This document shows, piece by piece, positions 1 to 11,874 of a stretch of 64,000 nt of DNA (within the stretch, counting starts at the first letter, position 1; each line of letters opens with the position of its first letter). A model generated the notes under the pieces. That model saw only the letters and a list, made by a program, of their open reading frames with translations, was not told the DNA's origin and did no database searches. The DNA lies in NCBI GenBank assembly GCA_013350335.1, contig CM023540.1:4092001-4156000 (forward strand). Direction: 5' to 3'. The stretch comes from Chimonanthus salicifolius (Eukaryota; Streptophyta; Magnoliopsida; Laurales; Calycanthaceae). A program made the translations under genes and the position numbers.

Positions 1-448
1 CTTGAGGGTTCACACGGTCAACAATAGTCAACTCGGCCCGCTGGGTCCACTTTTAGCTCCTTGACCCGTTTTGACAACATGACCCATTTATGGTATTTTG
101 GTCATTTCTAATTGGTTTTTACATATGGATCAAGCCTACCCATTTTTCCTCCACTTGATTTCCAATCAAATAGGCTTAACCCCTTTTAATTTAAAATCAC
201 AAAACGGTCAAATAACCCAGCAAGACCCGATGGGCCCCATTTGGGCCCTTTGACCCATTTAGCCATTTTTGACCCAAATGATGAAAATTACCCAACCAAT
301 AAAACTTAACATTCATAATGTGCTCATATGATTTTATTTTGAGCAATGGGCCCCACTATTTCCTTACTTAACATCACAAAATAATTAATTTAACAATTCA
401 GGGGCATTTTGGTAATTTTCCACTTCATTGGGAAATTGGGGTGTTACA
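1..448 (-). mobile_element. Element J, 3' LTR (start of LTR, cut by window edge)
   Basis: On the minus strand this begins TGTAACACCCC at 448 and continues past the window start. The same sequence recurs at 6155-6602, the matching end of J's other LTR, with very few differences. It also matches the first ~450 bp of the H LTRs (39905 and 49637), so J and H belong to one family. The inner side (449 onward) carries the purine-rich tract expected before a 3' LTR. Confidence 0.9.
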
Positions 449-640
449 ATATAACCCTCTTTTTAAAATTTTCGTCCCGAAAATCGAGTGAAGTAGGGTT
501 CTCAAATTAAATTACACAAACAATTCGGGGTGAGCTGTTCTCATCTCCGATTCAAGTTCCCATGTGGCCTCTTCATCACCATGACGGTCCCATACCACTT
601 TTACGAACTGAATTGCTCTGTTTCGCAACACCTTTTGTTC
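449..640 (-). pseudogene. Element J: polypurine tract and chromodomain tail of integrase
   Basis: Reading leftward on the minus strand, about 640 to 500 encodes the end of a gypsy integrase. The peptide VWDRHGDEEATWE is typical of the C-terminal chromodomain of Tekay/Del chromoviruses, which is thought to direct integration to heterochromatin. It is followed by a purine-rich stretch next to the LTR (about 449-465) that would prime plus-strand DNA synthesis. Upstream of about 640 the similarity to pol stops and a TAA lies in frame. Only this tail of pol survives in J. It aligns with the end of H pol (about 49440-49573) and with E (35868-36075). Confidence 0.8.
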
Positions 641-659
641 TGTCTCATGTTATATCTTT

Positions 660-1955
660 TTCTCGTGAGCCACTTGTGATCTCACATAGATCAATCTACT
701 CTGTTTCACTTTACCTGCTCTCATAGTATTTTCCATACATACCGGCTCAATGTGGTCTTTTATCTACTCTCTGTGTGAGGTAGCCTGCCAATGCGAGCCT
801 ATGCTCAGAGCTTTTTCTGATTCCATTTCAACTAGGTTTCTAGTTGCACTCTCCTGGAATTCCATTGGCTAACTACAGAGTCAGGTGATCAGTCTAACTC
901 GGCAGTCGTCCATAGTTTCCCATTCAAGTTTCACCAGACACTTACCTTTTCCGTTAAATACACCTTCAAAATTTTGTACATCTTCATTCGCACATATGCA
1001 CTATGTGACTAACACCTTTTGTTCCAACTTCCACGATACCAATTCCCGGCATCAATCCAAACTACCATGGGAATAATCACCCATGGTTAAATACATTCTT
1101 CCCCAGTGTTTCGCTTCCAGTAAATATCATCTATCTCTGTTTTATAATAATCCATGAATATAACCCACTTATGGGTATAATCCATTCATGGAAACCATCC
1201 ATCCTTGGTATCACTCTGTCCATGAGTATCATTTATCCATGATTAATATCCGTAGGAACAATATTCAAATGAATCACTATAAGACTGTGGTAACCATATC
1301 AAATCACAAATATATCCCGACCCCTTGCAAGACTTAGGGCTCATGACTTACCAAGCAGAAGACCCACGTCTAACGTGATCCGGTCTACCTCGCCCTGCAT
1401 CCTTTCACCTCATAGGTGATTTAGTCAAGCTCTAAGGCAGTCGCTCCGCGTCTGACGAAGCTAGTACCACCCCCACCGGGTAAAATAGTACCTAGCTCTG
1501 CGCATTCCAGCACATCTAGTGTGCCAAACAGCCGTGAGAGCGCCCTCCAGCGTGTAGCATGTGAGGGACCCACTCCTCAACGGTAGCCCTACGGGACCAA
1601 GTCTCCGTATTTCATATCAAGGTTCCCACAGCTTCATAGCTACTCAAAGCCATACTCATGAAGTTTATATTCTTATCTCATCAATACCATGTGAGGGACG
1701 CACCCATACCACATCTCAATCATCAGCATCACGTGAGGGACGCACCCCATACCACGTCTCAATGTAATCAAGTGACCTCGTCACCTATATCTTAGTCCCA
1801 AAAATCCTCTTAGAATCATAACATCGTATACTTTATATAATTCATACTTCATCCTTGTACAAAGGTGGGTAGGGTGAAACAAAACCCTATAGAGGACAAA
1901 ATACACCCTTACCAAATAATCCTCTTTTTAATACCCCTTCATATTACTTCCTAGC
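660..1955. other. Element J: non-coding interior replacing gag-pol
   Basis: About 1.3 kb sits where about 5 kb of gag-pol should be. I see no protease, RT or integrase in any frame. Part of it (about 1330-1610) resembles the LTR of element A at about 9370-9845: both share the wording around GTGCCAAACAGCCGTGAGAG and a following block ending in AGTCTCCGTA. The motif GTGAGGGAC occurs three times (about 1561, 1691, 1734), the last two in a ~45-bp imperfect tandem repeat. The likely origin is a recombination or deletion product that joined foreign LTR-like DNA into J. Confidence 0.6.
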
Positions 1956-2617
1956 CTAGTCTTCCGTAGAAGATTCCGCATCATTAGCGAACTTGAAATG
2001 GTTATCAGGACACATCATCGTCGTGTGCCCCAATACTTCACATGTTGTGCAGGGTATTAACTCGGGTCCTCCGATATATGGACAATTAGTCCTCGCCTCA
2101 CCATGTCCATGCAGTCCGCAGACCGGACAGACAATTCCTCATGGATGAGGACAATACAACCTGTTGTGATCGTCCTGATTACACAACTCACAAGTATCGT
2201 AGAGATCTATCTCCCCCGCCGATTCCAATATTATAGGAAAGTCTTCCATAGGATCCTCATAAAAGAAAAATCCCAGATCATCCTCTTCCTCCTCAGGAGG
2301 TTCCACTAACCAAGGAATATCCTCCATCAGATACTCAGGTAACGGTGCTAGATTCACCTCCTCCATTTGTGCTAAGTTCAACTCTTCCAATGGTGCTAGA
2401 TTCCATTCCTCTTCCTCAGGAGTTCCACCATCTCAAGAATGTCATCCATCAGATCCTCTGGAAGAGGCGCTAAGTCCACATCAACTTCTTCAGGAGGTCC
2501 CTCCTGAAGATCCACATTAACTTCCATACTAATACTGTTGGAAGTTGATACCAAATCTACCGGACAACTTGGTGTCCCTTTATCCCATAACTCAGTGTAT
2601 TCTTCGTTGCTTGACAT
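1956..2617 (-). pseudogene. Element J: extra pre-gag ORF with zinc knuckles (frameshifted)
   Basis: This starts with MSSNEEYTELWDKG at 2617 and is the counterpart of the intact ORF at 44095-44631 in H. The first half (2396-2617) and second half (2139-2390) are in different frames, so a frameshift lies near 2393. The stop aligned with that of H is at 1956-1958. It is about 125 bp longer than the H copy because the acidic segment around LAPLPEDLMDD is duplicated. The C-terminal part has three Cys/His motifs: CELCNQDDHNRLYC, a CPVCGLHGHGEARTNC motif that keeps the cysteine lost in H, and a third, CTTCEVLGHTTMMC. Function is unknown; the motifs suggest nucleic-acid binding. Confidence 0.75.
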
Positions 2618-3047
2618 ATCTGTGCCACATTATTTCAAACACAAAAATATTCAACAATAATTCTAAATAAACCACTCTTGGTTTCCAGGGAATTTGGTCA
2701 TGCATAATATCATGTACTTTGTTTGGGAAGATTACCAAATCAACATTCTTTGTTTTCTTTTGTTTCTGGGGAAATCTCTAATTTCCTATTGTTTGTTTCT
2801 CAGTGTGGGGATTTCAGGGGAGTACATCCTACTTTGCTATGTTTGATATGTCCAGTTATGATGACTGTACTTTACTTTGCTATCTTTCATTGTCGTTCTC
2901 AGATTGATTGTTCAGTTCGAGTCACTCGAAGTAAATTAATCCGGCCCCCAGTCAGCGGACTCCGAAGAGTCGGTCAGTTGGGATTCTTATCCGTCAGTGA
3001 GACATGAAACCGTCTTAATCTTACTTCGATGATTCAACTTCCCTTTT
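2618..3047 (-). promoter_or_regulatory. Element J: 5' leader with C(UUCG)G hairpin
   Basis: This is the untranslated leader between the primer binding site and the pre-gag ORF. Positions 2958-2971 read as GACTC-TTCG-GAGTC on the minus strand, a 5-bp stem closed by the very stable UUCG tetraloop. The surrounding ~60 nt are nearly identical to 43690-43760 in H and 59230-59295 in I. The hairpin starts 89 nt downstream of the primer binding site. A role in RNA packaging or dimerisation is inferred. Confidence 0.7.
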
Positions 3048-3060
3048 CGCTCTGATACCA
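3048..3060 (-). promoter_or_regulatory. Element J: primer binding site (tRNA-iMet)
   Basis: The minus strand reads TGGTATCAGAGCG, complementary to the 3' end of plant initiator tRNA-Met. It lies 2 nt from the end of the 5' LTR. It fixes the orientation of J as minus. Confidence 0.9.
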
Positions 3061-3062
3061 AC

Positions 3063-6000
3063 TGTAACGCCCCGCCCTTTCCGAGAATCTCAGAGTCTAA
3101 TTTTTTTTTTTTTTAATAAACATCGGAAGAGAGCGGGCGGCGTCACGACGCGAGTTAAGTTCAGACTACCCAAGTCTGAACCTTAACTGGCCACCCATGT
3201 GTACATGGAATAGACCATGATAGTGAATCACACATGGAACTAACATCAACATGCGGAATAATCTCGATAATTGCGGAATAGAAAGACGAGATAGCAAGTA
3301 ACAGTCTTAAATATTAACTAACATAGATTAACCATCCACATATTATTATCCTAATCAAACCATAGCAAATAACGAATTATTACATGTCCAACAATAGTAT
3401 TCAAATGACAGTAATATAACGTAATCCAAATCCATTATTAAAGCACCTAGGCTCAACTCCCCTCCTAGTCAATGACCTTTCCTTTCCCTTTGCTTGTACC
3501 TGCAATCTCCTCTGAGGATAGAATTAGGGCGTTAGATCAACGCGCCCAGTAGGTTCCCGAATTAGGGCTACCACATGTTAGCATATAAAACATGCATATA
3601 CATATCATAATACATGATCATCAAAACAGGTAAAACAATGCTATGAAATATGCACATGCAATGAGCATCCCCCATCATGTACTTTCATAGCCATCACTTG
3701 ACGTGCCTTGCACCGACAAGGTAAATTACAACACACCTTCATCTCTTCTATAAGCGATGTACATGTAATGAGCAACCCCCATCATGTACCATCGTAGCCA
3801 TCACTTGACGTGCCTTGCACCGACAAGGTAAATTACAACAACATTCATCTCTTCTATACAATATGTACATGCAATGGGCAACCCCCATCATGTACAATCG
3901 TAGCCATCACTGCAGAACTTCATTCATTATCCCATGACTATGCATGAGATGCCAATGCCTGTATGCCATTTGTTAATGCATAATATATCATTTGAAACAT
4001 ATATATTAAAACAAGAGTATCATAAGGAAAACTGGGTAAAAACCGTGGTTACAAGTAGGTAGGAAACCTACTGAAGAATCCCTTCAGTAACTGATCTTTC
4101 TTTCGCGTCACCCGGTCACGATTCGCACGTCGTTCGACTTCCGGTACCTTATCCATATATCAATCAGCAAGTCATAACATCATTTACTTATTCAATCACA
4201 TCTACGACCCATCCGCATCATGTGGGGTTAGACCATGCCCTTGGCCGAACATCACCCACTTAGGATTTAACTTCCTACTTCATTTAATCAACTCTTAAGC
4301 ACTTAACCCTTTTAAAAATGACATGATTCAGCCCTATGTTGGCCAACCAATAATCAGCAAATTAAACTTCCATAACTCACATCAAACACCATATTTTATA
4401 TGGTTTAAAACTCACCAACTTCATCAAAACTAACATGGGGTTCACTTGATCTGGTTGATCCCTCTACTTCTCATGATTATACATGATTTAATCATGTTAA
4501 CACAACCATGAATTACACATGGTTCAGCCTCATAACCAGCCACCGAAACAGCAATTTAACTTTACCAAAACACATCACTTACTTACATGGGGTTCGGCCA
4601 TCCAAGGTGGCCGAACTCAATGTCCATATCTTGGTCTTTTAACCATGCTTTAGGCATTATTTAAACATGCAATATCAGTATTATATTGCTGCCTTTAAAC
4701 CTCTTAGAAACCATCTAATTAAATTCATTCACAACAGTCCATAAAGTCCATGGTTTCCATGTTTCACAACTTGAAAACCAACATCCTTTTACATGGGGTT
4801 CGGCCCTCTATGTTGGCCGAACCCAATGGTTATGTTTGCTGTTTTTAAACCTCAATCATCATGTAATTAACAGCGTATTAACATCAGGTTTTAACTTTAA
4901 AAGAAACCATCCAAAAATTAGCCCAATTTCATAGGGTTCGGCCATGCTCATTGGCCGAACACCATGAAATTGGCTTTGAACATTTGACCCTTTATCTTGG
5001 GTTTGAAACCAACACCCAAATCCATGTTTTAACCTCCTTAAAACATGCATTCCAAATCCAACAATAACATCTAATATCAGTCCCAAATCATATGGTTTTA
5101 ATTTCCAAAAAATATCAAAAACAACCATTTGTTTCCATGGGGTTCGGCCATGCTAAGTGGCCGAACCCAATGGTCCATTTCCATCTTTTAATCCACTGAT
5201 TTTAGACCATATAAATTTCAGTCCCTATGTCATTCAGATCCATGGTTTTTAACCATTCTAAAACATGTATTTAAATCTTAAATCAAAACCCAAAAACAGT
5301 CCACAAAATCCATGGTTTTCATGTTTCAAAACATGAAAACCAAGCCATCTCTTACATGGGGTTCGGCCCTTCATGGTGGCCAAACCCAATGGTTATTTTT
5401 ACCATTTTAAATCCTCCACTAATCAAGGTTAAAACCTTGGTGTATTCGGCCATAACCATGGCCAATACACACCACATTTGCTCCATGTTATTATACCAAA
5501 ATAACAAATAAATACTTACCAAACTTCCAATCTTTCTCTTTGCCTTTGGTCCTTGGTTTCTCCCTTTTATTTCTTCCTTTCTTTTGCTGTTTTGTGCTTG
5601 ATCTACTGGTGCAAACACCTCTGCTATTCCAGTTAGGAAAAACGAATTTGAGAGAGGGAGAGAGAGAGAGATGAAAATTCTTGGATTTCCAATGTGAAAA
5701 ATGGCCAACCTTATGTGCTTATTGTTTTTGTAGTTCAGCCCCCAAAACTCCTCCACTCCCTCATAACTTCTTGCACAAACCAATGGGTATTGGGTGCCAT
5801 CCAAGGCACCCCTTGGCAGCTACCTATGCAGCCATTCAAATCCCCAAGCATCTCATCACAATCCCATGTATTCCCATTTAATACATCATGGAAATCACCC
5901 CAAACAAGTCCCCAACGTGTGGGACTTGTTTGGGTGGTTAAAGCTGGGCCAACCTCTTCAAATTACCCTTAGACTCACTGATTTATAGTCCCTTGAATTT

Positions 6001-6602
6001 CCATTTCAACTCACCCAACTCAAGGTATGTTTATTCCAACCCAACTCATCACATTTAATGCATTTCATTTAATGCACATGAGTTAACTCACCTTTTGATT
6101 TAATTCCAAGTCACCTCAATCCCACTCAACTGATTTGAATCGTGTTTGAGCTCCCTTGAGGGTTCACACGGTCAACAATAGTCAACTCGGCCCGCTGGGT
6201 CCACTTTTAGCTCCTTGACCCGTTTTGACAACATGACCCATTTATGGTATTTTGGTCATTTCTAATTGGTTTTTACATATGGATCAAGCCTACCCATTTT
6301 TCCTCCACTTGATTTCCAATCAAATAGGCTTAACCCCTTTTAATTTAAAATCACAAAACGGTCAAATAACCCAGCAAGACCCGATGGGCCCCATTTGGGC
6401 CCTTTGACCCATTTAGCCATTTTTGACCCAAATGATGAAAATTACCCAACCAATAAAACTTAACATTCATAATGTGCTCATATGATTTTATTTTGAGCAA
6501 TGGGCCCCACTATTTCCTTACTTAACATCACAAAATAATTAATTTAACAATTCAGGGGCATTTTGGTAATTTTCCACTTCATTGGGAAATTGGGGTGTTA
6601 CA
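3063..6602 (-). mobile_element. Element J, 5' LTR (complete, 3540 bp)
   Basis: Runs TGTAACACC (6602) to GGCGTTACA (3063) on the minus strand. It contains, in order, the long hairpin block (about 5895-5937), several hairpins with arms GGTTCGGCCA/TGGCCGAACC (for example 5361, 5140, 4940, 4800), the GTAGGT..ACCTAC inverted repeat (4055-4071), a ~107-bp tandem repeat (about 3660-3910) and the GGGCG...CGCCC block (about 3528-3548). A poly-T run lies near the end. It is the same family as the H LTRs. Confidence 0.9.
3660..3912. repeat. Tandem repeat in J LTR, ~107-bp period
   Basis: The word CACTTGACGTGCC recurs about 107 bp apart (3695, 3802), with a third truncated copy near 3910. Each unit contains CTTGACG/CGTCAAG inverted arms around a GTGCAAGG-type loop. 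Confidence 0.75.
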
Positions 6603-7812
6603 AACAAAACCCAGACACGCCTTGGCCTTGGCAGGGCAGGGTGTGACAGTAACGGGTTAGTTACTTTTAGACTAATGAGTTTGATTGCTATGGATTTCCA
6701 TGATAGAAATCACATGGTAACTATATGTGATTGTATTCTGTGGTTTTGTTATGATGGTCACTTTGTGAAAGGTAGTTGGTTTTCCTCGATTCGTCAGGAT
6801 GGCCACTTCGGTGGTAGGATGGGATTTCCTCACTTGGTCGAGATGGCCACATAGGTGGTATTGTGTTTTCCATGACAAATTCACGATGGCTATCACTTGG
6901 TGGAAGGTTGGAAGGTAGTCAGTTTGCCTCGAATTATCGGGATGGCCGCCTTTGGGTGGAAATTAGTATTCCATGACTATTAGGTCGTGATGGCCACCAA
7001 TTGATAAAAGGGGTGTTAGTGGGTTGAGTTGCATTGTGCTTTGAGCATTAAGTATGGTAAAATGGCATTTAGTGTGGTTCACGGAGCATTTGATTATTGG
7101 TAATGGGAACATGTTATATTTGAGTTGGAAATATGAGATATGTGTATTTTGTTGATGGATATTAAATTCGTATTGAATTTACTATGCTATACTTATCTAA
7201 AATATGCAATGGATTATGGAAAATAAACGGTATCATGTTTTATGTATGTGTTATGTTTTTTTTCATTGAGCTTGGAGCTCACACCCCTTACATTATTGGG
7301 AAGCCAGTGGACTTAGGCATAAATAAAGTGATTGAACAAAATTAAAGAACCAAAAGTGACTTAGAAGAAAATTAGATTTTTTGTTTAAGTAGAGACATGC
7401 ACACTTTGATATTTCTTTTAGGTTTGTTTAGGTGGTTTGAAACTCATTCAGAGTTTATTATTTTTATTTGGTTTGTGAGACTTGAATAATAAATTTAAGC
7501 AGTTGAGAAATTTGAGAACTTAGTTATTTTATTTGATTATGGTATGGGAATGTGAGCAAACTTGTAAGTTTAAGTTATTCATGTGTTGTTAATTTTACAA
7601 GTTGTGGAATAACGATTCTGGACTTTGTAATTTATTTTGGTGTTAGAGGACATGAAGAATTCGTTGGCTTGTAAAGTGTTTATGTTATTTAATTGAGAAA
7701 AGAAAATTCTAACTACAAATTTGTGATGTAACACCTATTCTGATGAACAATTTATGTTAGGTTGTGCAGATAGATCATGCCCCGTCGGGTTGACGGGGGG
7801 CGGGATGTGACA
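6603..7812 (+). mobile_element. Probable LTR fragment, plus orientation
   Basis: Two stretches look like LTR 3' ends: one ending GGGTGTGACA at 6648 and one ending GGGATGTGACA at 7812. In between, a ~90-bp degenerate unit built on GATGGCCACC recurs (about 6745-6990), like the minisatellite zone of the other LTRs here. A hairpin with arms CCCCGTC/GACGGGG lies just before the end (about 7779-7798). No 5' end or TSD is visible, and the family is not identified. Confidence 0.35.
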
Positions 7813-8822
7813 CTATGCATCCTTGGTATTAACCCATGTGTATTCTACAAAGCTCATTGTTTTCTAATTTCTAAACACACTCATACATCAGCTAAAGGAC
7901 CTATTGTAAGTGAGTTTCAAATGTTAGAGATGAAATTATGATTATAAAAACTTATTAACTTATTTATAATCAACTAAAAACATAATTATTAAAATGCAAA
8001 ATTTTGCTCTTCTTCAATTCTCATAATGATAGACAATGGTAAGGTTCAATATCTATAAAGATTAAATGAGAATTAGAATTATGGATAGACAATTAGAAGG
8101 GTAAAATTTGAATTTACATAATATATGTTTGATGGTATTGAAAACATTGAAAATGAACCAATTAAAATTGAAAATGTCTATTAAACCAATATAAGTAATA
8201 GGATAGAAACAAGGTAGGCTAAGTATAAACAAGCAAGCAAAGTTATATGTTATAGAAGAGTATAATGTAGATTATAATGTAGATTATGTAAAAGAACCAT
8301 TGGGGCCTCTTTGATATTCAAAATTTGGTGGTGAAATTTTGGATTTGATTGAATTTGACAAATTCTGCTCAAAATTCATTATTAAGTTATCTGAAATTTT
8401 GTAGGTGAAATGTTTTAAATTTCAAAAGTTGTTAAAATTCTGGAATTTCAGATTCTCTTGAAAAGGTATTATATATAAAAATTCCAAAAGTTATCGTTTT
8501 GTATTATGATATTTTTTAGACATTTCTTTTGTCTGATGTTAGGTTTTCCCATACACAACTCTATCTATGGCCCATGAATAATGGTGGACATGAGTATGTT
8601 TTAATTTATTATGCTTAAATGTCTAATTCGCTTAAGAATTGAATAAAAACAATTAAATTATTTTTTTAAATACAATAAAATTTTATGACTAGAAAATAAT
8701 TTAAAGTGATGAAAATGTGAAGGGTTAAAAAGAATCCATTGAATGAAATTTATTAATTCTTATTATAACAACATTTATTAACATTTGATTATTTGTGTTA
8801 TTCTTTTGTTTTAATATATTTT
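7813..8822. other. AT-rich stretch with nothing recognised
   Basis: About 1 kb of AT-rich sequence. I see no ORF of note, no repeat structure and no LTR end. It may be old, decayed element sequence or original target DNA. Confidence 0.5.
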
Positions 8823-9858
8823 TGTCACGCCTTAACTCAAAATATAGGCACGTGATGTGGAATAATTTTACTTTTTTGAATATTACACACGAAAAACACA
8901 TGTGTGCTCACGACTCAAACATCGAGATTATAAATGAACTCAAATACCATTAATATCTCAAATGAGATATAAATTCTCTACCATAAATGTTATCAAACAT
9001 TTTAGAATTTATTGCAACCAAATCCACAATGAATAAAATGGTATAAACAACATCACAAACTCAAATCAAATAAACAAATCAATGAACTCAATATGTAAGG
9101 CGTATAAAGCAGCATGATAAGCTAAGCTCTTCCTCGGGGTCCCTTGGACCCAGCAGGTGCAATATTATTTGAAATTGCAAGGACGTGGGTATAAACAATA
9201 TTCAGTGAGGAAATATGCATGCTACACACTCACGCACCCACATAATAATAATGTATGAAATAGAATATAAACAAGGCTACGCAGTCATGCCATGCTATCA
9301 GTATAATCTGTGTAAACCCACATAAGGTCACCACTATGGAACGATTAGTCATATAAAATCATAATATGTAGATCCCTAGCGTGACTCGGGGTCCACGACT
9401 TATGAAACGGTTAACTCATGCCTAGCGGGTATCAGTCCACGTTAACCTGCGTCCTTTTTGTCCTATGCCTTAGTGATCCAAAAATTGCGCCTTATCAAGC
9501 TGGTATATCATCCAACAAGGGTGTAATGCCAAACCCCGCACACAAACATGGACGACTTACTAGGCTAACTCGTTACCTAAAGATGTTCAATGTCTAACTC
9601 TGCATCCTACCATCACATCTTATTAAGCTAGTACCACCATCATGGAGTGTACATATATCTAGCCCTGCACATAAACTTGAACGCCTTACCAAGTTGGCCC
9701 AATGTCCAATGAGTAAATGGTACCCAACCCTGCATCCAGCAGCACACCAAATGTGCCAAACAGCCGTGAGAGTGTCCTACATGCGTAGCCTATACTCCTC
9801 GACGGCTTACCTACAGGACACAGTCTCCGTACTCGACACCACCGTTCCGATAGGATTC
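8823..9858 (-). mobile_element. Element A, 3' LTR, 3'-end part (before insertion of B)
   Basis: The plus strand starts TGTCACGCC, so on the minus strand an LTR ends GGCGTGACA here. The sequence holds degenerate repeats around AACCCTGCA/CTTACCAAG-type words (about 9530-9740), typical of a long plant LTR. It stops at 9858 where copia-type element B begins. I join it to 25921-27384 because that segment supplies the missing TGTAATGACCC start in the same orientation. The join is inferred from nesting, not proved. Confidence 0.5.
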
Positions 9859-10189
9859 TGTTAGTGCCTCCGCTTGGCTAAGCCCCTATGTTTGTCAATT
9901 CCATGACTCGGAAAGAAGCACTTGCTGGAAGTTTGAAGACCCAAGATGATCAATAGAAAAAATCATGCTCCACCGGATTGAAGCTCGTCGTTATGGCAAT
10001 CACAAAATGAGTATTATGGTCATAGATTACTTTAGGTGGTACCCACACCTTAGAGAGGACAATCTATAGGCTTAGAAGAACAAATGGTTAAAATAATATA
10101 AAACCTAGTAAAGTTGCTTGACAGTGAATTTGAAGCAAACTTGGAAATATGAATTAAAGTGCATTGTCAGCTCGACCAGTCTTATCTCA

Positions 10190-10815
10190 CCGACCCCTCG
10201 GTGAAGTCAGGATCAACCCATCGTGGTCAAAGACTGGTCGGCCCGAATGACATTAGGTTCTGAAACATTAAACTGTCATTCTGAATTTGCCTCTGATCGA
10301 GAGTCTCTTATGCTCCGACCCCTCGGTGAAAGGATAAAACAATCCCTCGTGGTCAACGACTCCTCGATCAAGATCTTGATTTCTAAAACTCTGAACACAT
10401 GTGGACTCTTGAAGAATCAGACATATCGGCAATCAAAGACCGATCGAGAGTACCAGGACCAACCCCTCCATAATGGGCGATAGGTCGTTCTAGGTAACAG
10501 TTTGAAGAATCAGACATATCGGCAATCAAAGACCGATTGAGAGTACCAGGACCAACCCCTCCGTAATGGGTGATAGGTCGTTTTGGGTAACAGGTTTCTA
10601 AGTTGAAACTGTTGTCAAACATGTTTTGCAAAAGAACGAGTCTCTCATATGGACCGACCCCTTGGTACCATAAGTGTCGACCCTTGGCGACAAACGACAT
10701 CTCGACAGAGAAAGAATATTACCATTGGGAGTGCACTTAATGCACAACGGTCAGAAGTGTAACGGTAGCATTTCTAGTCACCGACCCCTCGGTGCGACCG
10801 ACCTGTCGGTACATT
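10190..10815 (+). promoter_or_regulatory. Palindrome cluster in B 5' LTR upstream of the TATA box
   Basis: Copies of ACCGA-CCCC-TCGGT or close variants occur at about 10190, 10317, 10655 and 10781, with a related ACCGACCTGTCGGT at about 10798. Two ~120-bp near-identical blocks (about 10413-10500 and 10507-10590) also lie here. ACCGA and TCGGT are exact reverse complements. The cluster ends about 30 bp before TATATAAA, a position that suggests transcription factor binding. Confidence 0.65.
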
Positions 10816-10842
10816 ACCGTTACTACAACTGGTTGCCTTCGC

Positions 10843-10850
10843 TATATAAA
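10843..10850 (+). promoter_or_regulatory. TATA box of B 5' LTR
   Basis: TATATAAA sits in CGCTATATAAACCA. The same octamer in the same context occurs at 24895-24902 in the 3' LTR. It is the best core-promoter candidate in the element. Confidence 0.7.
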
Positions 10851-11864
10851 CCAACTTTTATGCAACCAGTTGGTATCCTTCGGATGGATCAATTGGAAGC
10901 TCATCTTCACCAGTGAGCTTAAACAAGGGCCAACAGAAGGATTACTCTCTCTCTCACGTGCTTACACTAGGGGAATCAAATACAACCAATCAAATGGATT
11001 GAGTTGTGAGAGAGAGAGGAAGGATGAAAACTCATAAACAACCAATCTGAAGATTGAGTTTGAAAGTGAGAAGGAGAGAACCATAAACTAGGAAACCTTT
11101 GGTAGAACTATTTCCTTGACACTCTAGACTGTATAGTAAAACGACGGCTACGAGGCGAAGCGTCGGCATACATGGGTGGGATCTCTAAGAAAAACACATC
11201 AGAAAAAAGTGCTTCAAAGGCAAGTGCTTCTTGGTTTTAATTTTCTTTAAAACCTTTGTTCAGAAAGTGGATTAAAGGGAGGTACCCCGGAACCACTATA
11301 AAAAATTCTGGAGCGTTGTCTCTAGCACAGAAGTGGGTGGAACTCCCAGCCAAATGGATATGTGGAATTCCTATTCGACAGTGGTGGGTGAAATTCTCAG
11401 CTGATTGAGTGAGGTGGAATTCCTACTGTAACTGTGAGGGTGTAAGTCCCCATTTAGTGGATTTTGGAGATAGCTCAAGGTTGAGCGAGTCCTAACAGTG
11501 GATGGAGGTTGGCTAACCGAACCACTTTAAATCAGTCTTATGGTGTTTGATCTATGTGTGTTTGTATTTACTATTTAAGTACTCTTCTTAACACACATCA
11601 CTTTGCATATTGATTATCTTATTTTATACATTATACACAAGCATCGATAATCAAACATCATGAAAAATGGGATTGACCAATTAATGAAATTATCATACTA
11701 AACAAATCTCTTGATATATGTTCTGCTGCACTCAAATTAATCTAAAAATTTGTAAACACCATGAAAAATAGGATTGACCTATTCCTCACCCCCCCACCCC
11801 CTGGGCCGCCGGCCCTCTAGGGTCAATATGATGCTCTAGCATTTTGAAAATGGGAACTTTCATT

Positions 11865-11874
11865 TGGTATCAGA
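11865..11874 (+). promoter_or_regulatory. Element B: primer binding site (tRNA-iMet)
   Basis: TGGTATCAGA lies 2 nt after the LTR end. The match to initiator tRNA-Met is lost after the tenth base (CC follows). Confidence 0.8.

Larger units (their letters stand above)
9859..11862 (+). repeat. Element B, 5' LTR (2004 bp)
   Basis: Matches 24004-25920 along its whole length with scattered substitutions and indels. It contains CTCCACCGGATTGAAG near 9968, several copies of the palindrome ACCGACCCCTCGGT, a TATA box at 10843 and a C-rich tract near 11787. It ends TTCA directly before the primer binding site. Confidence 0.9.

Noticed and set aside
5352..5804. 150-codon minus-strand ORF in the J LTR as a captured host gene
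   Set aside because: It lies wholly inside the LTR, is not kept open in the corresponding part of the H LTRs, and shows no domain.
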